DNA from: Ignavibacteriales bacterium
Lineage (GTDB): Bacteria; Bacteroidota; Ignavibacteria; Ignavibacteriales; SURF-24
Direction: 5' to 3'
Length of the DNA: 50,019 nt
NCBI GenBank assembly: GCA_026390815.1
Contig: JAPLFH010000053.1
Location: 1 to 50,019, forward strand
The notes beneath the pieces were generated by a model. The model searched no databases. It worked only from the letters and a program-made list of their open reading frames with translations, and had not been told where the DNA came from. Every line of letters begins with the position of its first letter. Within the stretch, counting starts at the first letter, position 1. Shown one piece after another: positions 25,238 to 36,100 of the stretch. Made by a program: the position numbers and the translations under genes.

Positions 25238-28096
25238 ATGCTTACCGGAAATTATCTTGATCTGTTCAACCAACTAAAGAAAAAAAATCCACAAAAAAGA
25301 TTAATCCATAATGAACTGCTCACTTTAGCTTATGGAACGGATGCAAGTTTCTATCGATTAATCCCAAAACTTGTCGTTCAGGTTGAAAATGATGATGAAG
25401 TAATTTACGTTTTAAAAAAATGCACCGACTTAAAACTACCTGTTACTTTCCGCGCAGCTGGTACAAGTCTATCCGGCCAATCGATTTCGGATTCCGTACT
25501 TGTTATGCTTGGTACAAGCTGGAATAAATTCAAAATAAATGAAGATGCTTCTCAAATTTCACTTCAGCCAGGAATTATCGGTGCGCACGCAAATTTATTT
25601 TTAGCTGCTTATAATAAAAAGATCGGTCCCGATCCGGCTTCTATAAACTCTGCTATGATTGGAGGAATAGCCGCTAACAATGCCAGCGGTATGTGCTGCG
25701 GTACAGCGCAGAACAGTTACAAAACTTTATCTGGAATGAAAATAATTTTTCACGATGGTAGCACTCTTGATACTAATGATGAAAAAAGCAAAAGGGATTT
25801 TCTAAATTCTCACGGAGAAATTATAAGTAGAATCACTTCCCTATCCGAACAAATAAAATCTAATCCAGAACTTGCCGACCGGATAAGCAGAAAATTCAAA
25901 ATGAAAAATACAACCGGCTTTAGTTTGAATGCGTTTGTGGACTTTGCGGATCCAATTGAAATAATCCAGCACCTAATGATTGGAAGCGAAGGAACACTTG
26001 GTTTTATTTCGGAAATAACTTACAACACATTGCCAGAATTGGCAGATAAAGCAACTTCCTTAATGATTTTTCCGGATTTGATTTGCACAAGTAAAGCAGT
26101 TGCCATTTTAAAGAAACAAAAAGTTGAAGCTGTTGAACTAATGGATAGAGCTGCACTTCACTCTATTGAAAATAAAGAAGGGATGCCCGTTTATTTAAAA
26201 GAATTGGATGAGTGTGTTGCTTCTCTTTTAGTCGAAACCCGTTCAGTAAATAGTGCGCTGCTTCAGGTTCAGGTTGATGAAATAATAAATTCTTTAAATG
26301 ATATTCCAAAAGTATTTCCAATTTCTTTTACAACAGATAAATATGAGTTTAATAAATTGTGGGATATTAGAAAAGGACTTTTCCCTTCAGTTGGTGCAAT
26401 GCGAAAAACCGGAACAACAGTTATAATTGAAGATGTTTGTTTTGCAGTGGAACAGCTTGCTGAAGCTGTTGCCGATCTGCAATCGCTTTTCAAAAAACAT
26501 CATTATGATGACGCAATAATTTTTGGGCATGCTCTGGAAGGAAACATTCACTTTGTTTTCAAACAGGATTTTAATGTTGATTCTGAAATTACCCGTTATA
26601 AAAATTTTATTGATGACGTAACAAAACTTGTTGTTAAAAAATACGATGGTTCGTTAAAAGCCGAACATGGCACCGGAAGAAATATGGCTCCTTTTGTTGA
26701 ACTGGAATGGGGATCGGAGGCTTACCAGTTGATGAAGGAAATAAAAAGTATTTTTGATCCGAAAGGAATTCTTAATCCTGGTGTTATTTTAAATAGCGAT
26801 AGTACAGCTCACATAAAAAACCTTAAACCGCTCCCATCTGCAAATTCAATTATTGATAAATGTATTGAGTGCGGCTTCTGCGAAATAAATTGCCCATCAA
26901 AGGATTTGACTCTTTCACCAAGACAACGAATAGTTGCCTGGAGAGAAATATCCCGGTTGCAGACAACGCGGGAAGATCCAATCCTCTTAGAAACTTTAGT
27001 TGATGAATTTGATTATTATGGAAATCAAACCTGCGCTACCGATGGTTTGTGTGCTACAAGCTGTCCAGTAGAAATTAATACCGGCAACCTGATAAAAGAA
27101 TTACGAGTTGAAAAAACATCCAGCACTGCAAATACTATTGCCGATATCCTTGCCAATAATATGAAAGGTATAACCGCAAGCATGAGAGGAATGCTAAACC
27201 TTGTTGGAATTGTTCATACAATAATTGGCACCACCGCAATGGAATTCATTTCGAAATTTCTACGAAGAATTTCCGGAAGCAAAATTCCTTTGTGGAATAA
27301 ATATATGCCTCACGGAGCAGATAGAATAAAGACAACTTCTCTTAACCAAAAAACAGAACTGAAAGTTGTTTACTTTCCAAGTTGCATAAATAGAAGTATG
27401 GGTTTATCTAAACACAGTGATGAAAAAAAATCTTTAACAACAACAACTTATTTATTATTAAGAAAAGCCGGATATGAAGTTATCTATCCCAATAATCTTT
27501 CGAACCTTTGCTGCGGAATGGCTTTTGCAAGCAAAGGATTTAAAAAGCAAGGAGATGCAAAGGCAAAAGAATTGATTGAAGAATTACAGAAAATTTCTGA
27601 TAATGGAAAACTTCCTATTCTTTTTGATATGAGTCCCTGTTTATACAGAACAAAAGAATATTTATCAAATCATCAGCCCAACAAATTTTCAGATCAATTT
27701 AAAATTTATGAACCTGTTGAGTTCATCTCCAATTTTTTAATGGATAAATTAATTTTCAAAAAGTTATCGGAAACTATTGTTATACATTCTACTTGCAGTA
27801 ATACAAAACTTGGCTTAACGGAACAACTTATAAAAATTTCCGAGGCTTGTGCAGAAAAAGTAATCAATCCTTACAATGTTGGGTGCTGCGGCTGGGCTGG
27901 GGATCGAGGTTTCACTTATCCAGAGCTAAATGAATCTGCATTAATGAATTTAAAAAGTTCTATCTCTGACGATTGCAAACATGGTTATTCTACAAGTAAA
28001 ACCTGCGAGATTGGTCTATCACTTCATAGTGGGATTAATTACGAATCAATAATTAACTTGGTGGATAAGTGTACTGATCCGAAGGTAATCAGTTAA
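25238..28096 (+). CDS. FAD/iron-sulfur D-2-hydroxyacid dehydrogenase (D-lactate or D-2-hydroxyglutarate type)
   Basis: A three-part fusion of 952 residues. Residues about 40-270 are an FAD_binding_4 domain (FRAAGTSLSGQSISD, IGGIAANNASGMCCG). Residues about 280-520 are the FAD-oxidase C-domain ending in GILNPGVIL. From about 545 a ferredoxin-type module carries CIECGFCEINCP and CATDGLCATSCP. Residues about 700-950 have two CCG-type motifs (LCCGMAFASKGF and GCCGWAGDRGF) as in GlpC/LldE heterodisulfide-reductase-like domains. Such membrane-associated enzymes oxidise D-lactate or D-2-hydroxyglutarate and pass electrons to quinone or cytochrome; the substrate is not readable. GAGGTG precedes the ATG. 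Its stop codon overlaps that of the convergent cobalamin protein. Confidence 0.9.
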   Translation: MLTGNYLDLFNQLKKKNPQKRLIHNELLTLAYGTDASFYRLIPKLVVQVENDDEVIYVLKKCTDLKLPVTFRAAGTSLSGQSISDSVLVMLGTSWNKFKINEDASQISLQPGIIGAHANLFLAAYNKKIGPDPASINSAMIGGIAANNASGMCCGTAQNSYKTLSGMKIIFHDGSTLDTNDEKSKRDFLNSHGEIISRITSLSEQIKSNPELADRISRKFKMKNTTGFSLNAFVDFADPIEIIQHLMIGSEGTLGFISEITYNTLPELADKATSLMIFPDLICTSKAVAILKKQKVEAVELMDRAALHSIENKEGMPVYLKELDECVASLLVETRSVNSALLQVQVDEIINSLNDIPKVFPISFTTDKYEFNKLWDIRKGLFPSVGAMRKTGTTVIIEDVCFAVEQLAEAVADLQSLFKKHHYDDAIIFGHALEGNIHFVFKQDFNVDSEITRYKNFIDDVTKLVVKKYDGSLKAEHGTGRNMAPFVELEWGSEAYQLMKEIKSIFDPKGILNPGVILNSDSTAHIKNLKPLPSANSIIDKCIECGFCEINCPSKDLTLSPRQRIVAWREISRLQTTREDPILLETLVDEFDYYGNQTCATDGLCATSCPVEINTGNLIKELRVEKTSSTANTIADILANNMKGITASMRGMLNLVGIVHTIIGTTAMEFISKFLRRISGSKIPLWNKYMPHGADRIKTTSLNQKTELKVVYFPSCINRSMGLSKHSDEKKSLTTTTYLLLRKAGYEVIYPNNLSNLCCGMAFASKGFKKQGDAKAKELIEELQKISDNGKLPILFDMSPCLYRTKEYLSNHQPNKFSDQFKIYEPVEFISNFLMDKLIFKKLSETIVIHSTCSNTKLGLTEQLIKISEACAEKVINPYNVGCCGWAGDRGFTYPELNESALMNLKSSISDDCKHGYSTSKTCEIGLSLHSGINYESIINLVDKCTDPKVIS

Positions 28097-28767
28097 TTCA
28101 CTTTTACTTTCGATTTTACTATTTGGGTTTTATAGGTGTTTTTTAAAAATAATTCCAGCTCTGCAAGGGATGGAATGTAGAAAACATTTTTAAATTTATT
28201 AAGAACCTCATCCTTTCCATTAGCAAGAGCTTGCCCACCTACAATTATTTTTAATCTGGGGAATTCTTTCTTTACTTTCTCAATTAAATCAAGCAGCCTT
28301 AGAACATTAATATAAAAAGTTAGTGAGATTGCCAGAAGGTGCGGCTGCTTTGTTCTTATTAATCTAAACAGTTCTGATACCGGAGCATTTGCACCAACCA
28401 AAAAAGTTTCCCATCCATTCCATTCAAATAAATCAGCCACTATTTTGGCGCCAATCTGGTGGAACTCTTTGGGAACGCAGGCAACTATTACTTTTTTATT
28501 TCTTTTTTCTTTTGAATGCAAAGCTGCATAAGTTAAATCAATCATGCATTCAGTAATTGATGTTGCAACGTGTTCTGTTGCAACACAGATTTTGTCACTT
28601 TCCCAAAGTTTACCTATCTGGTATAAAGATCTTTGGAAAAGACCTTTATATAAATTTATGGGATCAACTTTATGTTCAAGTAAATGGACAACTATGGCAG
28701 CACATTTTGCTTTATCCCCTTCAATCAAAGATGACATATATTCCAAATAGAGAACTTCATTGATCAT
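28093..28767 (-). CDS. Stand-alone CarH-like cobalamin-binding protein without DNA-binding domain
   Basis: Residues about 1-90 form the helical cobalamin cap (B12-binding_2 type) and 90-210 the Rossmann-like B12-binding domain (KKVIVACVPKEFHQIGAKIV, LLAISLTFYINVL, KIIVGGQALA). Two motifs match those of AdoCbl photoreceptors of the CarH/LitR group. One is W-x9-EH, exactly Trp55 and Glu65-His66; the other is E-x-H-x-x-G, Glu101-His103-Gly106, in place of the D-x-H-x-x-G of methionine synthase and mutases. CarH itself has an N-terminal MerR-type helix-turn-helix, which is absent here: the protein begins directly with the cap. It may be a light-responsive antirepressor analogous to AerR/PpaA, or a corrinoid carrier. 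It is monocistronic and convergent with the dehydrogenase gene. Confidence 0.82.
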   Translation of the reverse strand: MINEVLYLEYMSSLIEGDKAKCAAIVVHLLEHKVDPINLYKGLFQRSLYQIGKLWESDKICVATEHVATSITECMIDLTYAALHSKEKRNKKVIVACVPKEFHQIGAKIVADLFEWNGWETFLVGANAPVSELFRLIRTKQPHLLAISLTFYINVLRLLDLIEKVKKEFPRLKIIVGGQALANGKDEVLNKFKNVFYIPSLAELELFLKNTYKTQIVKSKVKVN

Positions 28768-28850
28768 TTTTTTAAATTTGATTCTGTAGTTAAATATAAA
28801 AACAGAATTGGAAGAGATTTAATTCCCGACTTCTGAAAATACATTTGGAA

Positions 28851-29402
28851 TCAATCTTCACCATAAATTTTTCCATAAAGTTCGTTGTACAGCTTCCGGC
28901 TTTCATTTATAATTTTGTATGCATCTTCTTTACCAAGGAATCTTTCTACTACAACATTTTTGTGTTCCAGTTTTTTATAATCTTCAAAAAACCTTTTAAG
29001 CTCAACAATAAAATGAGGGGGTAGTTCAGATAAGTCGTTTGCATAATTTACAGACATATCATTTTTAGCAACCGCAACAATTTTATCATCTTTCTCATTG
29101 TCATCTACCATGTGCATAACCCCCAAAACTTTTGCTTCGATGATGCACAACGGATCAACATCTATTGAGCAAATCACTAAAATATCCAGAGGATCTTTAT
29201 CATCACAATAGGTTTTTGGAATGAAGCCATAATTTGCCGGATAATGAACCGAAGAAAATAAAACTCTGTCAAGTTTTAATAAACCGCTTTCTTTATCAAG
29301 CTCGTATTTTGCTTTAGATCCTTTGGGGATTTCTATTATTGCATTTACAAATTCTGGAACAAATTTTCCAGTAGTTACACCGTGCCATGGATTACTTACC
29401 AT
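28851..29402 (-). CDS. ppa: Inorganic pyrophosphatase, family I
   Basis: A cytosolic enzyme that hydrolyses pyrophosphate from biosynthetic reactions. The family I core is clear: [18 protein letters not shown], then [24 protein letters not shown] with the metal-binding Asp series, followed by [13 protein letters not shown]. The length of 183 residues is normal. GAGG lies 5 bases before the ATG at 29402. The upstream side is the long noncoding gap to the TonB-receptor operon. The downstream gap of about 80 bases to the cobalamin protein start contains no obvious terminator, so limited cotranscription of the two is possible. Confidence 0.95.
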   Translation of the reverse strand: MVSNPWHGVTTGKFVPEFVNAIIEIPKGSKAKYELDKESGLLKLDRVLFSSVHYPANYGFIPKTYCDDKDPLDILVICSIDVDPLCIIEAKVLGVMHMVDDNEKDDKIVAVAKNDMSVNYANDLSELPPHFIVELKRFFEDYKKLEHKNVVVERFLGKEDAYKIINESRKLYNELYGKIYGED

Positions 29403-29708
29403 AATTCCTCGTTGGTTGATTAAATATTTTGGTTTAATTTATTCAATACTCCAATAGAATGCAAGAACCGAAATTTCAGTTAGGAAATTTATCGGGAACT
29501 CCACAATCAATAATTTTTGTTAGAATTATTTTGAAATTTTCATAGAATAAGAATAGAACTTACTTAAAAAGCAATCTATTAGAAGTGAAGATTCTATATA
29601 AAAATAAATTGAGTTATTACCAGTATTGAATTGATTAAATATTTTAAAATTATCAACCCATCAAATTGGAGGGTATTGTTTAAAAGATGAGTTTGTTAGA
29701 ACAAAAGA

Positions 29709-29726
29709 ACCATCCATTTGGGTGGT
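29709..29726 (+). promoter_or_regulatory. Leader hairpin overlapping a 13-codon mini-ORF
   Basis: ACCATCC and GGGTGGT form a 7-base stem (one G-T pair) with loop ATTT. The hairpin coincides with the end of the mini-ORF 29687-29728 (peptide MSLLEQKNHPFGW). It is followed by AGCTTTTC, so it could act as a weak terminator or attenuator. Confidence 0.35.
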
Positions 29727-29794
29727 AGCTTTTCAGTTTACGATATGTTAATCATGTATCCTGAATTCATTTAATTAGAAAATAAGGAGTGATT

Positions 29795-29851
29795 ATGGTG
29801 AAAGTTTTATTTAATCCGGAAGTTTCTCACAAACGAAGGAGAAATGATTAA
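29795..29851 (+). CDS. Possible 18-residue leader peptide
   Basis: ATG at 29795 has AAGGAG at 29784-29789, five bases upstream, one of the best ribosome sites in the window. The predicted peptide is MVKVLFNPEVSHKRRRND, ending in a basic run. Six bases before its stop another ATG (29844) opens a 6-codon frame with its own AAGGAG. It may be a regulatory leader peptide for the downstream surface operon, or a chance ORF. Confidence 0.35.
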   Translation: MVKVLFNPEVSHKRRRND

Positions 29852-30120
29852 TAACTACAAATAGAAAAGGAGGTTAGAATTTTTTAAACAAAGAGTTACT
29901 TTACTTAATTATTGGTTTGAGAAGTAATTGTAACTTGGAAAAACAGCTTAACTTTTTCATAATCTTTAATAATGTTAGAAAAAGAAATGCAAATAGCTGG
30001 AGCGTTTATCAAAACTATCCTCGTCAAATTCAATTTTTTTTACAATATAAATATGAACAGAACTAATAATTCTTGTATACGTTTTACAAATATTTTTTTT
30101 CATTTAATAGGAGAAAAGAA

Positions 30121-33100
30121 ATGATTAGAAGGTTACTTTTTCTTCTTCTTCTTTCCCTCACTATGTCCCAGGCTGTATTTGGTTCGGGAAAAATTAAGGG
30201 AAAGATAACTGATTCACAATCAGGTGAAGCACTTGTTGGTGCAAACGTAATTGTAGTAGGTACCTCATTTGGTGCAGCTTCAGATATTGATGGAAATTTT
30301 CAGATTCTTAATCTATCTGCAGGCACATACAATCTACAGGCATCATTCATTGGTTATCAATCAATTACTTTGAGCAATATCAGAGTAAATGACGAATTAA
30401 CTTCAGAAGCTGATTTTCAACTTCCTCCTGAAGGTGTGACAGTTCAAACAGTTACTGTAACAGCATTAAGACCACTCGTTAATAGGAGTAGTACAAATGC
30501 AAATCGTATTACAACTACTGAAGATATTCAAGCATTACCTGTAAGAGGTCTTAATAATATCCTGGCATTAACACCAGGCGTTAACTTGCAGGATAATACA
30601 ATCTTTGTACGAGGTGGCAGGCAGGATGAGGTTGGTTTTTACCTGGAAGGAGCAAATATAACCAATCCGGTTGTTGGAGGTAGGAAAGTAAGTATTATCC
30701 AGGATGCAGTTGAAGAAGTTCAGGTACAGGCTGGCGGTTATACTGCTGAGTTCGGTGGTGCGAATGCTGGTATTATTTACTCACAATTCAAATCCGGCAC
30801 ATCTAATTACAAAGCAAGTATAGAGTATACAACTGATAATGTTACTTTTAAAGGAAAGGACAAACGTTTCGATGGTGAAAAACGTCTTGGTTCTTACTGG
30901 TATGGTTATACTGAATTTACCGGAACTTTGAGTGGACCCGTTATAGACAACAGGTTTAAACTTTTCGGTTTGGTAAATTATCAATACCAGAATGATGCTA
31001 ATCCACAGCGATTTCCGGGAATGAATCTCGGATGGATTGTAGACCCCACAACTCAAGATTCTGTAAACTTTAGTTATCCAGCCGGTTCTCTTTATAAGAA
31101 TTCACTAAATAAAATTACTGGAACTGGAACACTAACTTTAGATTTTAATCCACTAATTTTCCGCCTTGTTGGCACTTATTCAGCTCAAACAACATATAAT
31201 ACCTGGAGTGCAGCGCGCGTTGCCGGGAATGTTGCTAATATGCTAAACGCGGATAGAATTGAACCTATTGATAGAAAAGACGGTGCATTTAGTTTAAAAG
31301 CTACACACATATTATCTCCAGAAACATTTTATGAGCTGAGCGCGGGTTACTCATTTAGTTCAACCCATATTTACGATCCATATTTAAAAGATAATATTGA
31401 AAGCTATGGCGATAGTGTTGCCAATGCCCAGGTTGGATTTATTTGGACAAGACGCAATGTAAATACCACTCGGTACACACGTCAACCACAGTACACTATT
31501 TATGATTGGTCAATCAATTCACCTGGTGATGTTGTTGCTGACTATACTAAAAATAGAAACGGTAATTTTAATGTAAGCGCTGCATTTTCTTCTGTTCTTA
31601 AAAAGACGCATACAATAAAAATTGGTGGTGAATTGCAGCTTTATACAATTAGAAATTATCAATTTGGTAATGAAGGTATCTTTACGTTATCCGGATTGCT
31701 TGCAAACATGGGTCCTACAGACACAAAGAGATTAATTTATATTGGAAGAGGTGTAAATAATTACGGATATGATTTGTATGGTAATGAATATAATGGTGAA
31801 GATAATACAATTACCGGAGCAAATGCCCCTCATAAACCAGTATTTGGTGCTGCATATATTCAGGATAAAATTGAATATAATGACCTTATAATCAATGTAG
31901 GTTTCCGGTTTGATTATATTAATGTGGATAATAAGGCGCTGAAAAATCCAGCAAGACCTGAAGAAACTTTTAATAAAGATACCAAAGAACTGCTTGGAGA
32001 TGCAAATGGAAATCCTATCGGTTTGGTAGATGTACCAACATTTAATGCAATAAGTCCCCGTTTAGGTTTTTCATTCCCTGTTACTGATAATACAGTATTC
32101 CATGCTCAATATGGAAAATTTGTTCAGCAGTCAAGATTAAGGGATATGTATCAGGGTTATTATACAACATCAAATAACTTAAGCGGTGGATTCTTCATCC
32201 CAGCCCCTATTGGTTTTTCAGTTAGACCAACAAGAACAACACAGTATGAGATTGGTTTTACCCAGCAAATAGGAGAAATAGCTTCCTTCGATATTACGGG
32301 TTATTATAAGGACATTGCTGACCAGGTTGTTTATGATCAAGCATATACTACCAATTCAAGATATGGTGCTTATGCTGTTTTAATAAATGGAGATTTTGCA
32401 ACAACAAAAGGGTTGGAAATTTCCTTTAATATGCGCAGACAGCAAAGATTTCAGGTTAATGGGTCAATTTCTTTTCAGGATGCACAAGGAACTGGATCTT
32501 TTCCAAATTCCAATAGAGGTATAGTCGGTGCTCCACTTGATGGCGTTACCCGATTTAAACCTCAATATATTTCTCCTCTTGAATTCAATAATGGAGTAAG
32601 AGGCACATTGAACATTGACTATCGTTTTGGAAAAGATGATGGTCCTTCGATTTTACAAGAATTCGGAATAAACGCACTGTTAACATTCAATAGTGGACAC
32701 CCATATACAACCGGTACTGGTGGTGCAAGCCTTGAAGCTGATGCGCGTGATAGGCAACCTATTGAACCTTTAGGCTCTTCTACTACTCCATGGAATTACC
32801 AGGTTGATTTACGTATTGATAAGTCGGTAAGCTTTTTTGATAAAGTAAAATTGAATATCTACGTTTACGTAATAAACCTATTAGATACCAGAAATATTCA
32901 AAATGTATTTATGAGAACCGGCTCAGCCGAGGATGATGGATACTTAACAACCCCAGGAATAGGATTGGAAAGAGGTTTGGCAAATCCTGAATATGCGAAT
33001 TTGTACCGCGCTGTAGAACTGGGTTATTATGAACAATGGTCTGCTGCAACAACAGGCGCGGCATATACCACAGCACCTAATATTTTTGGACCACCTAGAC

Positions 33101-33132
33101 AGATTAGATTAGGTATCAGGCTTGAGTATTAA
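30121..33132 (+). CDS. TonB-dependent outer-membrane receptor with carboxypeptidase-like regulatory domain
   Basis: The start is ATG 30121 with AGGAGA six bases upstream and a clean signal peptide (MIRRLLFLLLLSLTMSQAVFG). The frame is also open upstream to a TTG at 30073, which is rejected. Residues about 23-105 are a CarboxypepD_reg-like beta-sandwich (GKITDSQSGEALVGANVIVV). Residues about 125-225 are the plug (IQALPVRGLNNILALTPGV, IFVRGGRQDEVGFYLEG). The remainder is a 22-strand-type barrel ending in a typical outer-membrane C-terminus (RQIRLGIRLEY). In this group such receptors import large or chelated substrates or act with secretion and surface systems. It heads an operon with a giant secreted protein and a PorV-like protein. 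Confidence 0.92.
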   Translation: MIRRLLFLLLLSLTMSQAVFGSGKIKGKITDSQSGEALVGANVIVVGTSFGAASDIDGNFQILNLSAGTYNLQASFIGYQSITLSNIRVNDELTSEADFQLPPEGVTVQTVTVTALRPLVNRSSTNANRITTTEDIQALPVRGLNNILALTPGVNLQDNTIFVRGGRQDEVGFYLEGANITNPVVGGRKVSIIQDAVEEVQVQAGGYTAEFGGANAGIIYSQFKSGTSNYKASIEYTTDNVTFKGKDKRFDGEKRLGSYWYGYTEFTGTLSGPVIDNRFKLFGLVNYQYQNDANPQRFPGMNLGWIVDPTTQDSVNFSYPAGSLYKNSLNKITGTGTLTLDFNPLIFRLVGTYSAQTTYNTWSAARVAGNVANMLNADRIEPIDRKDGAFSLKATHILSPETFYELSAGYSFSSTHIYDPYLKDNIESYGDSVANAQVGFIWTRRNVNTTRYTRQPQYTIYDWSINSPGDVVADYTKNRNGNFNVSAAFSSVLKKTHTIKIGGELQLYTIRNYQFGNEGIFTLSGLLANMGPTDTKRLIYIGRGVNNYGYDLYGNEYNGEDNTITGANAPHKPVFGAAYIQDKIEYNDLIINVGFRFDYINVDNKALKNPARPEETFNKDTKELLGDANGNPIGLVDVPTFNAISPRLGFSFPVTDNTVFHAQYGKFVQQSRLRDMYQGYYTTSNNLSGGFFIPAPIGFSVRPTRTTQYEIGFTQQIGEIASFDITGYYKDIADQVVYDQAYTTNSRYGAYAVLINGDFATTKGLEISFNMRRQQRFQVNGSISFQDAQGTGSFPNSNRGIVGAPLDGVTRFKPQYISPLEFNNGVRGTLNIDYRFGKDDGPSILQEFGINALLTFNSGHPYTTGTGGASLEADARDRQPIEPLGSSTTPWNYQVDLRIDKSVSFFDKVKLNIYVYVINLLDTRNIQNVFMRTGSAEDDGYLTTPGIGLERGLANPEYANLYRAVELGYYEQWSAATTGAAYTTAPNIFGPPRQIRLGIRLEY

Positions 33133-33175
33133 TGGTTCTTAATCTAAAAAATAAATACAAGGAGATTAAATAAAT

Positions 33176-36100
33176 ATGAATACTAAAACAATTAGTTTCC
33201 TGCTTCTCTTGGTGCTTGGATTTACTCTTAGCATTAATGCAGAAGGGGATAAAAAAGATTGGAAAAAATTAACCAAAGTACAGGTTGAAGCCTCCCCAAT
33301 CAGAACATTTTTAAATATTAATAATGTATTTACTGTTATTAAAAATGATGGAATTACAGATATTGATAGAGACGAACAGAATTCTGGATTAATTTTTCCA
33401 AAGGGAAGTGGAAAAACTGCATGCTTCCAGACTGGTTTACTATGGGGTGGAAGAGCCCCCGGTGATCCTCAAGTAAGAGTCGGTGGTACTTTTTATTCTA
33501 CCGGACTTCAGGGTGGAAAAATAACGGATAGCGGTTTACCTTATGATCAATTACACTCAACTACAAACGAAGATCCTTTATATAGAATATATAGGGTGCG
33601 GAGAGACGTTTATCCAGGTGGACCCACAGTGGATTTATCATCTGAAATTAATAGTAATGAAGGTTCTGCTGCTCAAATCAGAGCACAATATGAATTAGAC
33701 TGGGATCAATGGCCAGCCACTGGTGGAGCACCGTTTGAAGATAAAAATGGAAACGGTACTTATGAACCGGCAACAGATATACCTGGTTTCCCTGGTTCAG
33801 ATCAAACAATTTGGTGCGTAGCTAACGATCTGAATTCCGGAAATACCCGTGACCTTTATGGAACACAACCGATGGGAATGGAATTGCAGATGACTTACTG
33901 GGCTTATAACCGGGCTGGTGCATTAGGAAATATGTTTTTTAGGAAATATATTCTTATTAACAAAAGCAATGTAACTTATGATAGCGTGTATGTTACTCTT
34001 ATATCTGATGTTGACCTTGGAAATGCCACAGATGATTATGTAGGATGTGATACAACTTTAAGTTTAGGCTTCTGCTATAATGCTAATGCAGTTGATGCTA
34101 CTTATAATCCTCTTCCACCACCTTCAATAGGATTCGACTTTTTCCAGGGTCCTCTTATAAAAGGTATAGCCGGGCAAGATAAAAATAAAAATGGTATTGA
34201 TGATGCTTTAGACTATGGTCTCCGTAGCGGCAAACGTATTGGTCCAGGATGGATAAATATACCTATGACTTCCTTCTTTTATTTTGCAAGAGGTGATGCA
34301 AACGTAACAGACCCAACTCGAAGTGCTGTTGCTGGTGCAACTGAAATGTATAATTTCTTCCAGGGGCGCATTGGCAAAACAGGACAATTTTTTGTAGACC
34401 CAAATACTGGTAGACCTACTACTTACGTAATGCCCGGAGATCCATTAACAGGCCAGGGTTGGCTTGATGGACAAATATTATCTGCTGGCGACCGGAGACA
34501 GGGGCAAGCATCTGGTCCATTCACTATGGCGCCTGGTGATACACAAGAAGTTGTTGTTGCAGAATTATTAGCAGGTGCAATCCCAGGTGTGGATCGCATT
34601 TCTGCAGTTGGTCTTCTAAAATTTTATGATAAAACTGCACAAGATGCTTTTGATAATAATTTTGATTTACCTACAGCTCCTCCCACACCTGAAGTTAATA
34701 TACCAGGCAGTTATGATCCGGTTGCAAAGGTAAATTATGCACTTGATAAAAAAATTATTCTTGATTGGGGAGAAAATACAAATGCAGTAAAAGCAACTGA
34801 GGATTTTGAGGCTAAGGGATATAAATTTGAAGGATATAATGTTTATCAATTACCAAACATTTCTGCCTCAATAAGTGAAGGTGTTAGAATTGCAACTTAC
34901 GATGCTATAGATAATATTTTAAAAATAGAAGGTCAATTCTTTGATATTTCTACTGGCGCAGTTGCAGTAAAAGTACAGCAATTTGGTAATGACACTGGAT
35001 TAAAGCGCTACATAGAAATAACAACTGATGCTTTGAAAAGCGGTATTCCGCTAATTAATGGAATCAAATATTATTTTGCAGTTACTTCTTATGCCTTTAA
35101 TCCAAATGCAACTATTACAAATTTGGAAAACCCTCTAACAATTTATACAATCATTCCAACTAGTGTTGCTCCAGGAGAAATTGTACAAGATTACGGTAAC
35201 ACTTCAGCAGCAAATATCAAGCATACTGGCACTGCTGATGCCAGAGTTAACGTATTAGTTGTGGATCCGACAAAATTAACTGGTCATGAATATCAAGTAT
35301 TTTTTGATCAGCAAAGTTATTACCTGGATTCAGATGGAATTTGGAAAACCACCAACTTTCCTGATTCAATTGGTAAGAAGTTGGGGAAAGATGTTTCTCC
35401 TTCTACATTAGATTTAAGAGCTATATATGCAACCAGACCCGGAACAATAGATTTAAATTTTACTTTAAATCTTGTTTCTCCAACAGAAGCATATGCCGAC
35501 GGAATAACACTTACTTTACCGCAAGGCATGGTTATTAATAGTGCAGCTACAATAACTGCTGGCGGAGGAGATGTTACTCCTATTGTTGAAGGCAATGTAA
35601 TTAAATATGGTTTAGTACAAGGTGATACTACCCAAAATGGTTTGTTTCATGGAGGAGAAGTATTAAGAATAAATGTTAATTCATTTACTTTACCATTAAG
35701 CGTTAACTACATCATTCACGATGATGGTTATGGATCTGGAGGCAACCCGATAAATGCAACAGGAACAGCAACGGTTACCAAGATAGGAAATCATTTTGTA
35801 ACGCAGAACCAATGGAATGTAAAGGATATAACAACAGATAAAGTGGTTTTAGAAGACCAGACCATATTTTCTGGTTTAGATATTTATGCGGGCGAACTAG
35901 GTCCTGGTGGTTCTACAAAAAGTTCTGTAAAAAATGTTGGAGTTGAAGCTAATATTATTCTAGATGGTTTACAATTCCAGGTAATAGGTAGTTTTCTTGC
36001 CCCAACTGTTTATGATCATTTAACTTTAAATGGCAGACCTCTTCCGCTGGGAGATGGTACTGGAGATCCTTGGGATTTAACTGACTATAGAGCCTTTGGT

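Larger units (their letters stand above)
29403..30120. other. 718-base intergenic leader upstream of the TonB-receptor operon
   Basis: Divergent gap between ppa and the TonB-dependent receptor gene. It contains a short hairpin (29709-29726), a 13-codon ORF (29687-29728), an 18-codon ORF with a strong ribosome site (29795-29851) and three AAGGAG-type motifs at 29784, 29836 and 29867. I looked for cobalamin, TPP and FMN riboswitch boxes and found none. The rest is AT-rich with no visible structure. Confidence 0.6.

Noticed and set aside
29867-29873. Strong AAGGAGG ribosome-site motif
   Set aside because: No ATG, GTG or TTG follows within 5-12 bases; only an ATT with a stop two codons later, so it is not called as a start of a gene.
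29403-30120. Riboswitch in the long leader
   Set aside because: No cobalamin, TPP or FMN consensus boxes could be found, and the only hairpins are short.
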